A stretch of DNA of 64,000 nt from Tateyamaria sp. syn59 (lineage in GTDB: Bacteria; Pseudomonadota; Alphaproteobacteria; Rhodobacterales; Rhodobacteraceae), in contig NZ_VCBA01000003.1 of assembly GCF_007995245.1 (NCBI RefSeq), positions 437,184 through 501,183 on the forward strand. The letters run 5' to 3'. Position 1 is the stretch's first letter. Every line of letters begins with the position of its first letter. The notes beneath the pieces are model-generated. The model was not told the origin of the DNA. It searched no databases and saw nothing but the letters and a program-made list of their open reading frames with translations. Below, piece by piece: positions 9,095 to 18,190 of the stretch. The position numbers were made by a program, and so were the translations under genes.

Positions 9095-9915
9095 GTCGGA
9101 CTTGCCGGTTCCACCGCGTCTTTATACGCCTTCCACTTTGTATAAAGCAGGTAGAGCAGCGCAATCTGAGGTATGGCCGTGACCAAAAACGGCAAGCCGG
9201 CTGTGATATCCACCACAACCACAAAGCCCAAGGCGCCGAGGATACGATTTCGATCCTTCTTGAACTTCAGCCGGATGGGGCTTTCGTCGACCGCAAGCGC
9301 GGGCGGCGCCGTGTCATCAACCGGAGTGGGCGGTGCCTCGCTCGGCGTCACCTTCGGCCCAAGATTGTTCAGCAGGCGCGGTGCCGTGACTCCCTCGGCG
9401 ATAACGGCATAGATGCCAATCTCGTCCGCGAGGTGTTTGGGCGTTGTCGGCCCCAGCGGCCGCATCTCGACCGTGCCCAGATTGTTGCGCGCCGTGTCAT
9501 AAACGTATTGCGACACCAGAATGCCGCCCACCTCCGCCATCTCCTGCAGGCGTGCGGCAAGGTTCACGCCGTCCCCCAGCAGGTCTTCGCCTTCGATGAT
9601 CACGTCGCCCAGGTGTATGCCTAGCCGAAACGGCAACAGATCCGGGCGAGCGTTGATGGTCCGCTGGATGTCGATGGCGCAGCGCACGGCGCCGACAACG
9701 GACGGAATATCTGCGATGAGCCCGTCACCGGACGTGTTGGCAATGCGCCCGCCACATCTGGAAATGGCAGCATCAATGATAGCGCGGGTGCCACGCAGCG
9801 CGCGCACGGTGCCTTCCTCATCCACGCTCATCCGACCGGAATAGTTCGCAGCATCTGCGGCCAGCACCGTGGTCAGCTTACGTTCTATGGGGCGCGTCTC
9901 TGGCATGTGAACCAT
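9091..9915 (-). CDS. Class III adenylate/guanylate cyclase with C-terminal membrane anchor
   Basis: The 274-residue protein carries a class III nucleotide cyclase homology domain over about residues 10-175. Metal-binding aspartates are visible as Asp21 (LAADAANYS) and Asp64 (NTSGDG), followed by FRLGIHLGDVIIEGEDLLGDG and VNLAARLQ. After a Pro-rich linker, two hydrophobic segments near residues 225-260 should anchor the C terminus in the membrane, so the catalytic domain is N-terminal and cytoplasmic. It probably makes cAMP; the signal is unknown. Transcription from mdh should stop at the hairpin just upstream. No ribosome site is visible before either candidate ATG (9915 or 9906). Confidence 0.85.
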   Translation of the reverse strand: MVHMPETRPIERKLTTVLAADAANYSGRMSVDEEGTVRALRGTRAIIDAAISRCGGRIANTSGDGLIADIPSVVGAVRCAIDIQRTINARPDLLPFRLGIHLGDVIIEGEDLLGDGVNLAARLQEMAEVGGILVSQYVYDTARNNLGTVEMRPLGPTTPKHLADEIGIYAVIAEGVTAPRLLNNLGPKVTPSEAPPTPVDDTAPPALAVDESPIRLKFKKDRNRILGALGFVVVVDITAGLPFLVTAIPQIALLYLLYTKWKAYKDAVEPASPT

Positions 9916-9924
9916 ATAAACATG

Positions 9925-9954
9925 AAAAGGGCCGGATGCGATGACATCCGGCCC
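9925..9954 (-). terminator. Rho-independent terminator of mdh
   Basis: A perfect 10-bp stem (GGGCCGGATG at 9929-9938 pairing with 9945-9954) with a 6-nt loop is followed on the minus strand by TTTT. It lies 24 bp past the mdh stop and only 14 bp before the cyclase start codon. Cyclase expression therefore needs either read-through or a promoter overlapping the hairpin. Confidence 0.85.
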
Positions 9955-9977
9955 TCAAAATCAAACCTGTTGCAGGT

Positions 9978-11857
<1,880 letters not shown>

Positions 11858-11861
<4 letters not shown>

Positions 11862-12295
11862 CGATGCGCGCACTCACGGCTGGCGACACGGAACAGGCCA
11901 TGGAACTGTATCGTCATCTGGTCGGTGACGCGCCGCTTGGGGCGTATGAGGCCTTTGCCGCTGTCGTGACCCATGCCGGTACGACCGTTCTTGGCGTGTT
12001 TTCCGACACGACACTCGTCGCCATGGCGACCCTGCATATCCTGCCAAACGTGACGCAGGGCGGGCGCCCGTACGCTCTGGTCGAAAACGTTGTTACGCAT
12101 CGCGATCATCGCGGCACCGGGCAGGGACGGCGGGTCATGCAGGCGGTGATTGACGCCGCGTGGGACGCTGAGTGCTACAAGATCATGCTGCTGACCGGGC
12201 GCACAGCAGAGGCACGCGGGTTTTACGAAAGGCTTGGCTTCGGCGCGGATGAAAAATGGGGCATGACCATCCGCCGCGCACCCGTGCGGCGCTGA
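11858..12295 (+). CDS. GNAT family N-acetyltransferase
   Basis: This 145-residue single-domain GNAT protein has the acetyl-CoA binding motif A, VVTHRDHRGTGQGRRVMQAV, in the middle and the typical C-terminal ARGFYERLGFGAD. The acceptor substrate is unknown. Its ATG overlaps the TauE stop codon by four bases, so the two are translationally coupled. A second in-frame ATG two codons later is possible. Confidence 0.85.
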
Positions 12296-12299
12296 CGCT

Positions 12300-12400
12300 G
12301 GCGGATCAGGATCCGCCTTACTCCCTTGCGGCAAAGAAAAGGCGCCCCGTAGAGCGCCCATGTCAATCTTTGCAGTCGTAAGGCGGACGTGTCGTCCGCC
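12300..12400. repeat. Composite inverted-repeat (REP-like) element
   Basis: Three small hairpins lie between convergent genes: GGCGGATC/GATCCGCC (12300-12317), GGCGC/GCGCC (12341-12358) and GGCGGAC/GTCCGCC (12382-12400). The outer two are related: TCCGCCTTAC at 12312-12321 is the exact reverse complement of GTAAGGCGGA at 12378-12387. The block can therefore fold as one long interrupted stem, resembling an extragenic palindromic repeat. Confidence 0.5.
12335..12358 (-). terminator. Terminator for the secreted protein gene at 12405-12722
   Basis: On the minus strand a GC stem (GGCGC arms at 12341-12345 and 12354-12358, with further partial pairing) is followed by TTTTCTTT. It lies about 46 bp past the stop of the upstream minus-strand gene. 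Confidence 0.55.
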
Positions 12401-12404
12401 CGTT

Positions 12405-12722
12405 TCAGGCGTCGCTACCCTTTGCAGGCAGCGCCTCGGCCAGCGCCTCGAACGCCTGACCGCTCGCCACAAGGCAGGTCATCCCGTTGGGTGTCGTCAC
12501 CGTAATCGTCCACGTGCCGCTTTCTTCTGAAGCAAACACCTCGATCACCGAGTTGTTGGCACCCAGACCCATGGACTGCCGCGTCTCGCCATACCCCTCG
12601 GCCAGGCGGCTCACCACCATGTCGCGTGGACCGCAATTGCGTGCCTGTTGCGCCTGCGTTGCCTGCACCATCGCCGCGAGCGCCAGAACACCCGTTGTCA
12701 TCACATTCATCATCCGTGTCAT
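12405..12722 (-). CDS. Small secreted protein of unknown function
   Basis: The 105-residue product begins MTRMMNVMTTGVLALAAM and has a clear Sec signal peptide cleaved near QATQA. The mature part is about 80 residues with two cysteines (RNCGPRD and GMTCLV), which could form a disulfide in the periplasm, and a segment ETRQSMGLGANN. Proteins like this recur in roseobacters but have no assigned function. I placed the start at 12722, with AAAGG upstream; the frame is open another 14 codons. It is convergent with the acetyltransferase gene. Confidence 0.7.
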   Translation of the reverse strand: MTRMMNVMTTGVLALAAMVQATQAQQARNCGPRDMVVSRLAEGYGETRQSMGLGANNSVIEVFASEESGTWTITVTTPNGMTCLVASGQAFEALAEALPAKGSDA

Positions 12723-13076
12723 CACGTTCAGCCTTTCACAATGGAAGGCGTCACCTCTGGTCATCTGGCCCAGCCGGAACCCCGGCGATGACCGGGCGGC
12801 CCCGGTTCACACCCGACATTCTGCGCGTTCCGTGAAGTGTTCGGCGGCCCTGCCGAAACGGCCCTCCCCGCGCTGTCAGATTGGGGCAAATGTGCGGATG
12901 GAGGCTTGAATAATGGTTAACGCACCGTCCGCAGGTCGTTCCAATTTGATGAAAGCCCGCAGCATCAGACGAAAGTCGGCACGTCATTTCTGCAATGCAG
13001 CAAAATAGCGCTTGAACTATCTGGCAAAAAATGGCCCTTTCCGCGCAACTTTATGACTCGCTAAGGATCGCACGCC
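12723..13076. other. Intergenic region between divergent genes
   Basis: I find no gene in these 354 bp. It should hold the promoters of the secreted-protein gene (minus) and of mcl2 (plus). Two short GC palindromes are present: ACCGGG/CCCGGT at 12791-12806 and TTCGGC/GCCGAA at 12840-12857. The half nearest mcl2 is AT-richer. Confidence 0.5.
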
Positions 13077-13931
13077 ATGGCCCTCGACCGTCCTCTCCGC
13101 TCCGTTCTCTATATCCCTGGGTCCAAACCGCGGGCGCTGGACAAGGCGCGGGGCCTGCCGGTTGATGCCATAATATTTGACTTAGAAGATGCCGTATCGA
13201 TCGAAGAAAAGGAAAGCGCGCGCGCCACGCTGGCCGAGGCGCTGGCGCAGGGCGGCTACGGTGCACGGCTGAGAATCGTAAGGATTAACGGGTTCGACAC
13301 AAAGTGGGGCCGCGACGACGCGCAAGCGGCCAAGGAAATGGGTGCGGACGCGATCCTGCTGCCAAAGGTCAACAGCCCCGCTGACCTCGATGCACTTGCC
13401 GAGATCACCGGCGACACGCCGCTCTGGGCGATGATGGAGACGCCGTTGGGTATGATCAACGCACCCGCTATCGGCGCGCATCCCAAGCTGCAGGGCATGG
13501 TCATGGGCACAAACGATCTGGCCAAGGAACTGCAAACCCGCTTCCGTCCCGACCGGCTGCCGCTGCAAACGGGCCTTGGCCTCTGCCTACTCGCCGCCAA
13601 GGCGCATGGCTGCGCCATCGTCGATGGTGTCTACAATGCGTTCAAGGATGAGGACGGGCTCAAAATCGAATGCGACCAGGGCCGCGACATGGGGTTTGAC
13701 GGCAAGACACTGATCCACCCTGCACAGGTGGACATCGCCAACGCCGCCTTCTCACCGTCCGAGGCCGAGATCGACCTCGCCCGCCGCCAAATCACTGCCT
13801 TCGAAGAGGTCGAGGCCAGTGGGCAAGGTGTTGCCGTTGTTGATGGACGTATCGTCGAGAATCTGCACATCGTCACCGCGCGTGAGACGTTGGCCAAGGC
13901 CGATGCCATCGCGGACATGGCAAAAGGATAA
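13077..13931 (+). CDS. mcl2: (3S)-malyl-CoA thioesterase, HpcH/HpaI-CitE family
   Basis: This 284-residue CitE-like TIM-barrel protein has VLYIPGSKPRALDKA at the N terminus, FDLEDAV (acidic metal site), LLPKV, AMMETPLGMINA and GTNDLAKEL. Homologues of this length in Rhodobacterales hydrolyse (3S)-malyl-CoA to malate and CoA in the ethylmalonyl-CoA pathway (Mcl2); the related lyase Mcl1 is longer (about 318 residues). The call as Mcl2 rests on length and on the mesaconyl-CoA hydratase gene three genes downstream in the same operon. Gaps to the next genes are 3-4 bp. Confidence 0.85.
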   Translation: MALDRPLRSVLYIPGSKPRALDKARGLPVDAIIFDLEDAVSIEEKESARATLAEALAQGGYGARLRIVRINGFDTKWGRDDAQAAKEMGADAILLPKVNSPADLDALAEITGDTPLWAMMETPLGMINAPAIGAHPKLQGMVMGTNDLAKELQTRFRPDRLPLQTGLGLCLLAAKAHGCAIVDGVYNAFKDEDGLKIECDQGRDMGFDGKTLIHPAQVDIANAAFSPSEAEIDLARRQITAFEEVEASGQGVAVVDGRIVENLHIVTARETLAKADAIADMAKG

Positions 13932-13934
13932 ACG

Positions 13935-14489
13935 ATGTATTGGATCATTCTGGTTGCGGGTGTCGCTCTGTGGTGGGCGGCGCATCTGTTCAAACGTATC
14001 GCGCCCGAGCGGCGAGCTGCGATGGGCGATCCGGGCAAGGGCGCAGTTGCAATCGGTGTGGTTCTGTCCATTGTGCTTATGGTGATCGGCTACCGCGGCG
14101 TAGATTTCATCAATGTCTGGTTCCCGCCCAGTTTCACGATCCATATCAATAATCTGGCAATGCTGATCGCGATCTACCTGCTCAGCCCTGCGCCAAAGCG
14201 GGGCAAGCTGGTGTCCGGCATGCGCCATCCCATGCTGACCGGTTTTTCAATCTGGGCCATCGCGCACTTGCTGGTGAACGGCGATCTTGCCTCGATCATC
14301 CTGTTTGGCGGTCTGCTGATCTGGGCCATCGCCACGGCACGCATCATCAACGCAGCCGAACCCGACTGGCAACGCGGACCCGAGGGGACGCTCGCCAAGG
14401 ACGCCATGTTCTTCGCGGGCTCCATCATCCTGCTAGGCGTCATTGGCTGGATCCACAACTGGCTGGGTGTCTGGCCGTTCCCGAGTTAA
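13935..14489 (+). CDS. nnrU: NnrU family membrane protein
   Basis: The 184-residue protein has about five hydrophobic segments and matches the NnrU pattern (WWAAHLFKR near the start, GMRHPMLTG in the middle). NnrU is linked to nitric-oxide and nitrite metabolism in some denitrifiers, but many members, including this one, sit outside such loci and their role is open. It starts 3 bp after mcl2 and ends 4 bp before the next gene, so it is part of the mcl2-mch operon. Confidence 0.8.
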   Translation: MYWIILVAGVALWWAAHLFKRIAPERRAAMGDPGKGAVAIGVVLSIVLMVIGYRGVDFINVWFPPSFTIHINNLAMLIAIYLLSPAPKRGKLVSGMRHPMLTGFSIWAIAHLLVNGDLASIILFGGLLIWAIATARIINAAEPDWQRGPEGTLAKDAMFFAGSIILLGVIGWIHNWLGVWPFPS

Positions 14490-14493
14490 GCCC

Positions 14494-14697
14494 ATGAAAC
14501 TCTACCGTTTTCTGTCCGAAGAGGACACATCCGCCTTCTGCCACAAGGTGACCGCCGCGCTGAATGCGGGCTGGGAGCTGCATGGCTCACCCACGCAGAC
14601 CTGGGATCATGCTGCAGGCGTCATGCGCTGTGGGCAGGCGGTCATAAAGGACGTGCCGGGGGACTACACCCCGGACATCAAACTAGGGGAACAGTAA
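14494..14697 (+). CDS. DUF1737 small protein
   Basis: This 67-residue soluble protein has the DUF1737 pattern: MKLYRFLSEEDTSAFCHKV, then LNAGWELHGSPTQTWD and a C-terminal CGQAVIKD. The function is unknown. I set the start at 14494 because the conserved domain begins there. Its TAA stop shares a base with the ATG of mch (TAATG), so the two are coupled. The position suggests some accessory part in acetyl-CoA assimilation, which is inference only. Confidence 0.8.
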   Translation: MKLYRFLSEEDTSAFCHKVTAALNAGWELHGSPTQTWDHAAGVMRCGQAVIKDVPGDYTPDIKLGEQ

Positions 14698-15728
14698 TGG
14701 CCAAAACCAATTCGGGCCGGTTTTTCGAAGATTACAGCGTCGGTGACGTGCTGACCCACGCGGTGCCGCGCACGGTCGGGGCAGGGGAACGGGCGCTCTA
14801 CCACGCGCTCTATCCCGCACGTCACGCGCTTTATTCGTCGGACACGTTTGCGCAGGCGTCCGGGCTCGCGGCCTCGCCGCTTGATGACATGATCGCGTTC
14901 CACACCGTCTTTGGCAAAACCGTTCCGGATGTGTCGCTGAACGCGGTGGCTAATCTCGGTTATGCGGAAGGGCGTTGGCTGAAGCCTGTCTGGCCCGGTG
15001 ACACGCTGACCTCGGAATCCGAAGTGATCGGGGTCAAACAGAATTCCAACGGCAAGTCGGGCGTGGTCTATGTGCGCACGACCGGTCGGAATCAGCAGGG
15101 CGAAGCGGTGCTGGAATATGTGCGCTGGGTCATGGTGCGCAAAGGGAACCTCAATGCCCCCTCGCCAGAGACGGTGATCCCCGAGCTGAACAAGGTTGTC
15201 CCCGCGGGGACACTTGCCGTGCCTGGGGGGCTGACATTCGAAAACTACGACTTTGATCTGGCGGGTGAGCCGCATCGCTGGGGTGATTACGAGGTCGGTG
15301 AACAGATCGACCATGTGGACGGTGTGACCATCGAGGAAGCCGAGCACATGATGGCCACGCGCCTCTGGCAAAACACGGCGAAGGTGCACTTCGACACTTC
15401 TGCGCGCCCAGATGGTACGCGCCTGATCTATGGCGGGCACGTGATTTCCATGGCGCGCGCGTTGTCGTTCAGCGGGCTGGCGAATGCACAGATGGTCGTG
15501 GGGCTGAATGCAGGCGCCCACGCCAACCCTTGCCTTGCGGGCGATACCGTGCGCGCGTGGTCCGAGGTGCTGGACAAGGCCGAAACCTCGGCACCTGGCG
15601 TCGGTGCAATCCGGCTGCGGCTAGTCGCGACCAAGGGCGGCGCCCCCTTCCAGCTGCGCGGTGAGGACGGCAAATACTTGCCGGAAGTGTTGCTTGACTT
15701 GGATTACTGGGCCTTGATGCCAATTTAA
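14697..15728 (+). CDS. mch: Mesaconyl-C1-CoA hydratase (beta-methylmalyl-CoA dehydratase), MaoC family
   Basis: The 343-residue protein has two MaoC-like hotdog domains, as in the mesaconyl-CoA hydratase of Rhodobacter sphaeroides (also 343 residues). It interconverts mesaconyl-C1-CoA and beta-methylmalyl-CoA in the ethylmalonyl-CoA pathway. Visible features are GRFFEDYSVGDVLTHAVPRTV at the start, the ASPLDDMIAFHTVFGKTV segment of the first domain, and YEVGEQIDHVDG opening the second. It is the last gene of the mcl2-nnrU-DUF1737-mch operon. Confidence 0.92.
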   Translation: MAKTNSGRFFEDYSVGDVLTHAVPRTVGAGERALYHALYPARHALYSSDTFAQASGLAASPLDDMIAFHTVFGKTVPDVSLNAVANLGYAEGRWLKPVWPGDTLTSESEVIGVKQNSNGKSGVVYVRTTGRNQQGEAVLEYVRWVMVRKGNLNAPSPETVIPELNKVVPAGTLAVPGGLTFENYDFDLAGEPHRWGDYEVGEQIDHVDGVTIEEAEHMMATRLWQNTAKVHFDTSARPDGTRLIYGGHVISMARALSFSGLANAQMVVGLNAGAHANPCLAGDTVRAWSEVLDKAETSAPGVGAIRLRLVATKGGAPFQLRGEDGKYLPEVLLDLDYWALMPI

Positions 15729-15799
15729 GAAACGGTGGGTGACGCGCGTCTGACGACGACGCCCCACCCGCCGTCCCGCATGGCGCAAGGAGTGAAGTG

Positions 15800-16510
15800 A
15801 TGTTGCGTTACGTTTTGCCCTGTTTGATGCTCGCCGGACCCGCTGTGGCCGATGACGGGCGCGAGGCGTTTGTCGAAGCCAATCTGCTCGGCATCTTCTA
15901 TCACGAACTGGGCCACGCCCTGATCGACATTCTCGCGCTGCCCGTCTTTGGACATGAGGAAGACGCGGCCGATGTCGCCTCCGTCCTGCTGATCGACGGG
16001 CTTTATGACGAAGATGCCGCCCAATCGCTGGCCTATGACACCGCCTTTGGCTTTCTGGCCGAGGCGGATTTTGCAGGCGACGTCGCCTATTGGGACGTGC
16101 ACGGCCCGGACGAGCAACGGTTCTACAACACCGTCTGCCTGTTCTACGGCGCCAACCCCGACGCACGCGAAGATTTCGCCATCGACCTCGGCCTGCCGGA
16201 AGAGCGTGCAGAAACATGCCCCGAAGAGTTCCAACTGGCGCTCGACAGTTGGGGCCCAGCCTTTGACGAGATCGCAGGGCGCGGCAGCTCAATTCTGTTC
16301 AATGACGGTGGCCATAACCTGCTGACGACCGACGTGATGGCGGCTGAAGTGGCCGCCTTGAACGAAGATTTCGACCTGCCTACCCCTCTGATCGTGCGCG
16401 TGGAGTCTTGTGGTGAGGCGAACGCATTCTATGACCTCGGTACCACCGAAATCATCATGTGCACCGAGTTCGAGGATCATCTGCGCGCGCTCTACGATCA
16501 ATTGGGCTAG
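15800..16510 (+). CDS. DUF4344-type putative secreted metallopeptidase
   Basis: The 236-residue product has a short signal peptide (MLRYVLPCLMLAGPAVA) and then a zinc-protease motif HELGH (about residues 35-39) in FYHELGHALIDIL, with a downstream EEDAAD that may supply the third ligand. This is the DUF4344 pattern. It should act in the periplasm; substrate unknown. I prefer the ATG at 15800 with AAGGAG 7 bp upstream over the GTG just before it. A 71-bp gap separates it from mch. Confidence 0.83.
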   Translation: MLRYVLPCLMLAGPAVADDGREAFVEANLLGIFYHELGHALIDILALPVFGHEEDAADVASVLLIDGLYDEDAAQSLAYDTAFGFLAEADFAGDVAYWDVHGPDEQRFYNTVCLFYGANPDAREDFAIDLGLPEERAETCPEEFQLALDSWGPAFDEIAGRGSSILFNDGGHNLLTTDVMAAEVAALNEDFDLPTPLIVRVESCGEANAFYDLGTTEIIMCTEFEDHLRALYDQLG

Positions 16511-16561
16511 ACGCAATTTTGTGACGTGCGTCGCGCCTGTCGGGCGGCTAGGCTCGGGCCT

Positions 16562-17221
16562 ATGTGGCGCGCGGTGTGTATCTATTTTCTGATCAGTGCT
16601 CCGGTGCAGGCATGCCAGCTTGCGCTGCTGTTGGCCGTGGATGTGTCGGGCTCGGTCGACCGCGATGAATACCGCATCCAGATGGACGGTCTGGCCCATG
16701 CCTTGCGCGATGGGATTGTCGCCGACGCGTTGGTCGAGCAAGAGGCCCAGGTCGGTCTTGTCCAATGGACCGGTGCCTCGCGTCAGAAGCAGACAATTCC
16801 TTGGACGCCGATGCACTCGCACAGAGATGTCCTGGCTCTGGCCGAACGGATCGAAAACGACACGCGGATCTGGCGCAATTACTCAACCGCTATCGGAGAG
16901 GCGCTCGCCGTCTCGCGCACGGCCTTTGGGGCCGTCGCCTATTGCACCCGCAAGGTCATCGACGTATCGGGTGACGGCGTGTCGAACGAAGGCATCGAAC
17001 CGGCGGAACAGCGCGTGGCCCTGAACGACGCGGACATCACCGTGAACGCCATCGCCATTGAAACCGACGACACGGATCTGACGGCCTATTTCTTTGAAAA
17101 CGTGATCACCGGGCCCGGCGCTTTTGTGGTCACGGCGCAGGGATTCGAAGACTACCCGGAGCAGATCAAGCGGAAGTTGCAGCGCGAGACGATCCGGCAG
17201 GTGACTTATTTTGCAGAGTAG
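16562..17221 (+). CDS. DUF1194 protein with von Willebrand A-like fold, exported
   Basis: The 219-residue protein has an N-terminal signal peptide (MWRAVCIYFLISAPVQAC) followed directly by a metal-ion-dependent adhesion-type motif DVSGSVD and later VIDVSGDGVSNEG. Together these mark the DUF1194 family, related to vWA domains. It probably binds a divalent metal and a protein partner in the periplasm; the role is unknown. I chose the ATG at 16562 because the signal peptide begins there. It ends just 8 bp before the first sdh operator palindrome. Confidence 0.82.
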   Translation: MWRAVCIYFLISAPVQACQLALLLAVDVSGSVDRDEYRIQMDGLAHALRDGIVADALVEQEAQVGLVQWTGASRQKQTIPWTPMHSHRDVLALAERIENDTRIWRNYSTAIGEALAVSRTAFGAVAYCTRKVIDVSGDGVSNEGIEPAEQRVALNDADITVNAIAIETDDTDLTAYFFENVITGPGAFVVTAQGFEDYPEQIKRKLQRETIRQVTYFAE

Positions 17222-17229
17222 CGATGCTT

Positions 17230-17258
17230 GTGATCACGCAAATTTCCGCCGTGATCAC
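17230..17258. promoter_or_regulatory. Paired GTGATCAC operator upstream of sdhC
   Basis: GTGATCAC occurs at 17230-17237 and 17251-17258, separated by 13 bp (21 bp centre to centre). The inner edge lies 114 bp upstream of the sdhC ATG. Spacing and distance match the operator at 7995-8032 upstream of sucC. A further inverted pair TTTGC/GCAAA (17260-17279) follows immediately and may be a second binding site. The binding protein is unknown. Confidence 0.75.
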
Positions 17259-17372
17259 ATTTGCGCAGAATCTTGCAAATGCGCCAAAAAACCGCGCCAT
17301 TCCGCGGGTCCTCGCGCGTGACTCGCGCGTAAAAAGGAGTATGAAAGGGCAGCCGAGGATAAAGGAAGCAAC

Positions 17373-17756
17373 ATGGCCGACGTAAATCGGGGCAACCGCC
17401 CGCTCTCGCCACACCTGCAAATCTATCGCCCACAATGGACATCCATCTCGTCCATCATGGTGCGGATCACAGGCATCGGCTGCCTCATTGCCTCCGTGCT
17501 TGTCGTGAGCTGGCTCTTGGCCGCAGCAACATCCGAAGCCGCCTTTTCAGCCATCGACGGTCTTTTGCGCAGTGTTCTCGGTACGCTCATCCTGGTCGCG
17601 GCCATGTGGGGCATATTCTATCACATGCTGGGTCGTTTGCGGCACGTGCTGTGGGATTTCGGCTATCTTGTGCAAGTGCCCGTGTCCGAGGACATGGCCA
17701 AAGGCATGTTCATCGGCGCCACGCTGCTCACCGTTTTTGTCCTCGTCGTGGCCTAA
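17373..17756 (+). CDS. sdhC: Succinate dehydrogenase cytochrome b556 subunit
   Basis: The 127-residue membrane anchor of complex II has RPLSPHLQIY near the N terminus, three transmembrane helices, the quinone-site pair Ser27/Arg31 in SISSIMVRITG, and the heme-ligand region HMLGRLRHVLWD (His84 and His91). AAGGA precedes the ATG by 7 bp. It opens the operon sdhC-sdhD-sdhA-sulfotransferase-lipoprotein-sdhB. Confidence 0.95.
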   Translation: MADVNRGNRPLSPHLQIYRPQWTSISSIMVRITGIGCLIASVLVVSWLLAAATSEAAFSAIDGLLRSVLGTLILVAAMWGIFYHMLGRLRHVLWDFGYLVQVPVSEDMAKGMFIGATLLTVFVLVVA

Positions 17757-17768
17757 GGAGGGTTTGAC

Positions 17769-18140
17769 ATGCGTTTTTTGACAGATCGCAAACGCGCCGC
17801 CGGTCTCGGCTCCGGTCGTGAAGGCACCCACCACCATTGGCAGATGCTGGTCAGCTCCATCCTGCTGGTGCCGTTGGTTCCAATCCTTGTCCTGCTCTTC
17901 GCATCCGCGTTGGGCGGAAACCACGCCGAGGTTCTGGCCTTCTTCAGCCGTCCGATCCCGGCCATCCTGATGGGGCTGGCGCTGATTGTTGTCATTCAGC
18001 ACCTGATGCGCGAGGCGCACGCGGCCATCGAAGACTACATCCACGGCACCGCAGGTAAGTTGACGCTGATCGCAACCACCGCATTTGCCTACATCATGAT
18101 CGCGGCAGGATTGTTCGCGATTGCGCGCATCGCGCTTTGA
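17769..18140 (+). CDS. sdhD: Succinate dehydrogenase hydrophobic membrane anchor subunit
   Basis: The 123-residue protein has three transmembrane helices and the HHHWQMLVSSILLVP and QHLMREAHAAIEDYIHG segments typical of SdhD, where a histidine and an aspartate take part in heme and quinone binding. It pairs with SdhC to hold the catalytic subunits at the inner membrane. It starts 12 bp after sdhC with an AAGGAGGG ribosome site. Confidence 0.93.
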   Translation: MRFLTDRKRAAGLGSGREGTHHHWQMLVSSILLVPLVPILVLLFASALGGNHAEVLAFFSRPIPAILMGLALIVVIQHLMREAHAAIEDYIHGTAGKLTLIATTAFAYIMIAAGLFAIARIAL

Positions 18141-18190
18141 ATTGACGACGGCACGCCTCGCCAGCGTTGCTTTGAAAACAGGAGGCCAAA

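Noticed and set aside
17341-17385. 14-codon upstream reading frame overlapping the sdhC start
   Set aside because: The AGGAG lies only 1 bp from its ATG, too close for efficient initiation, and the sdhC ribosome site is separate and good.
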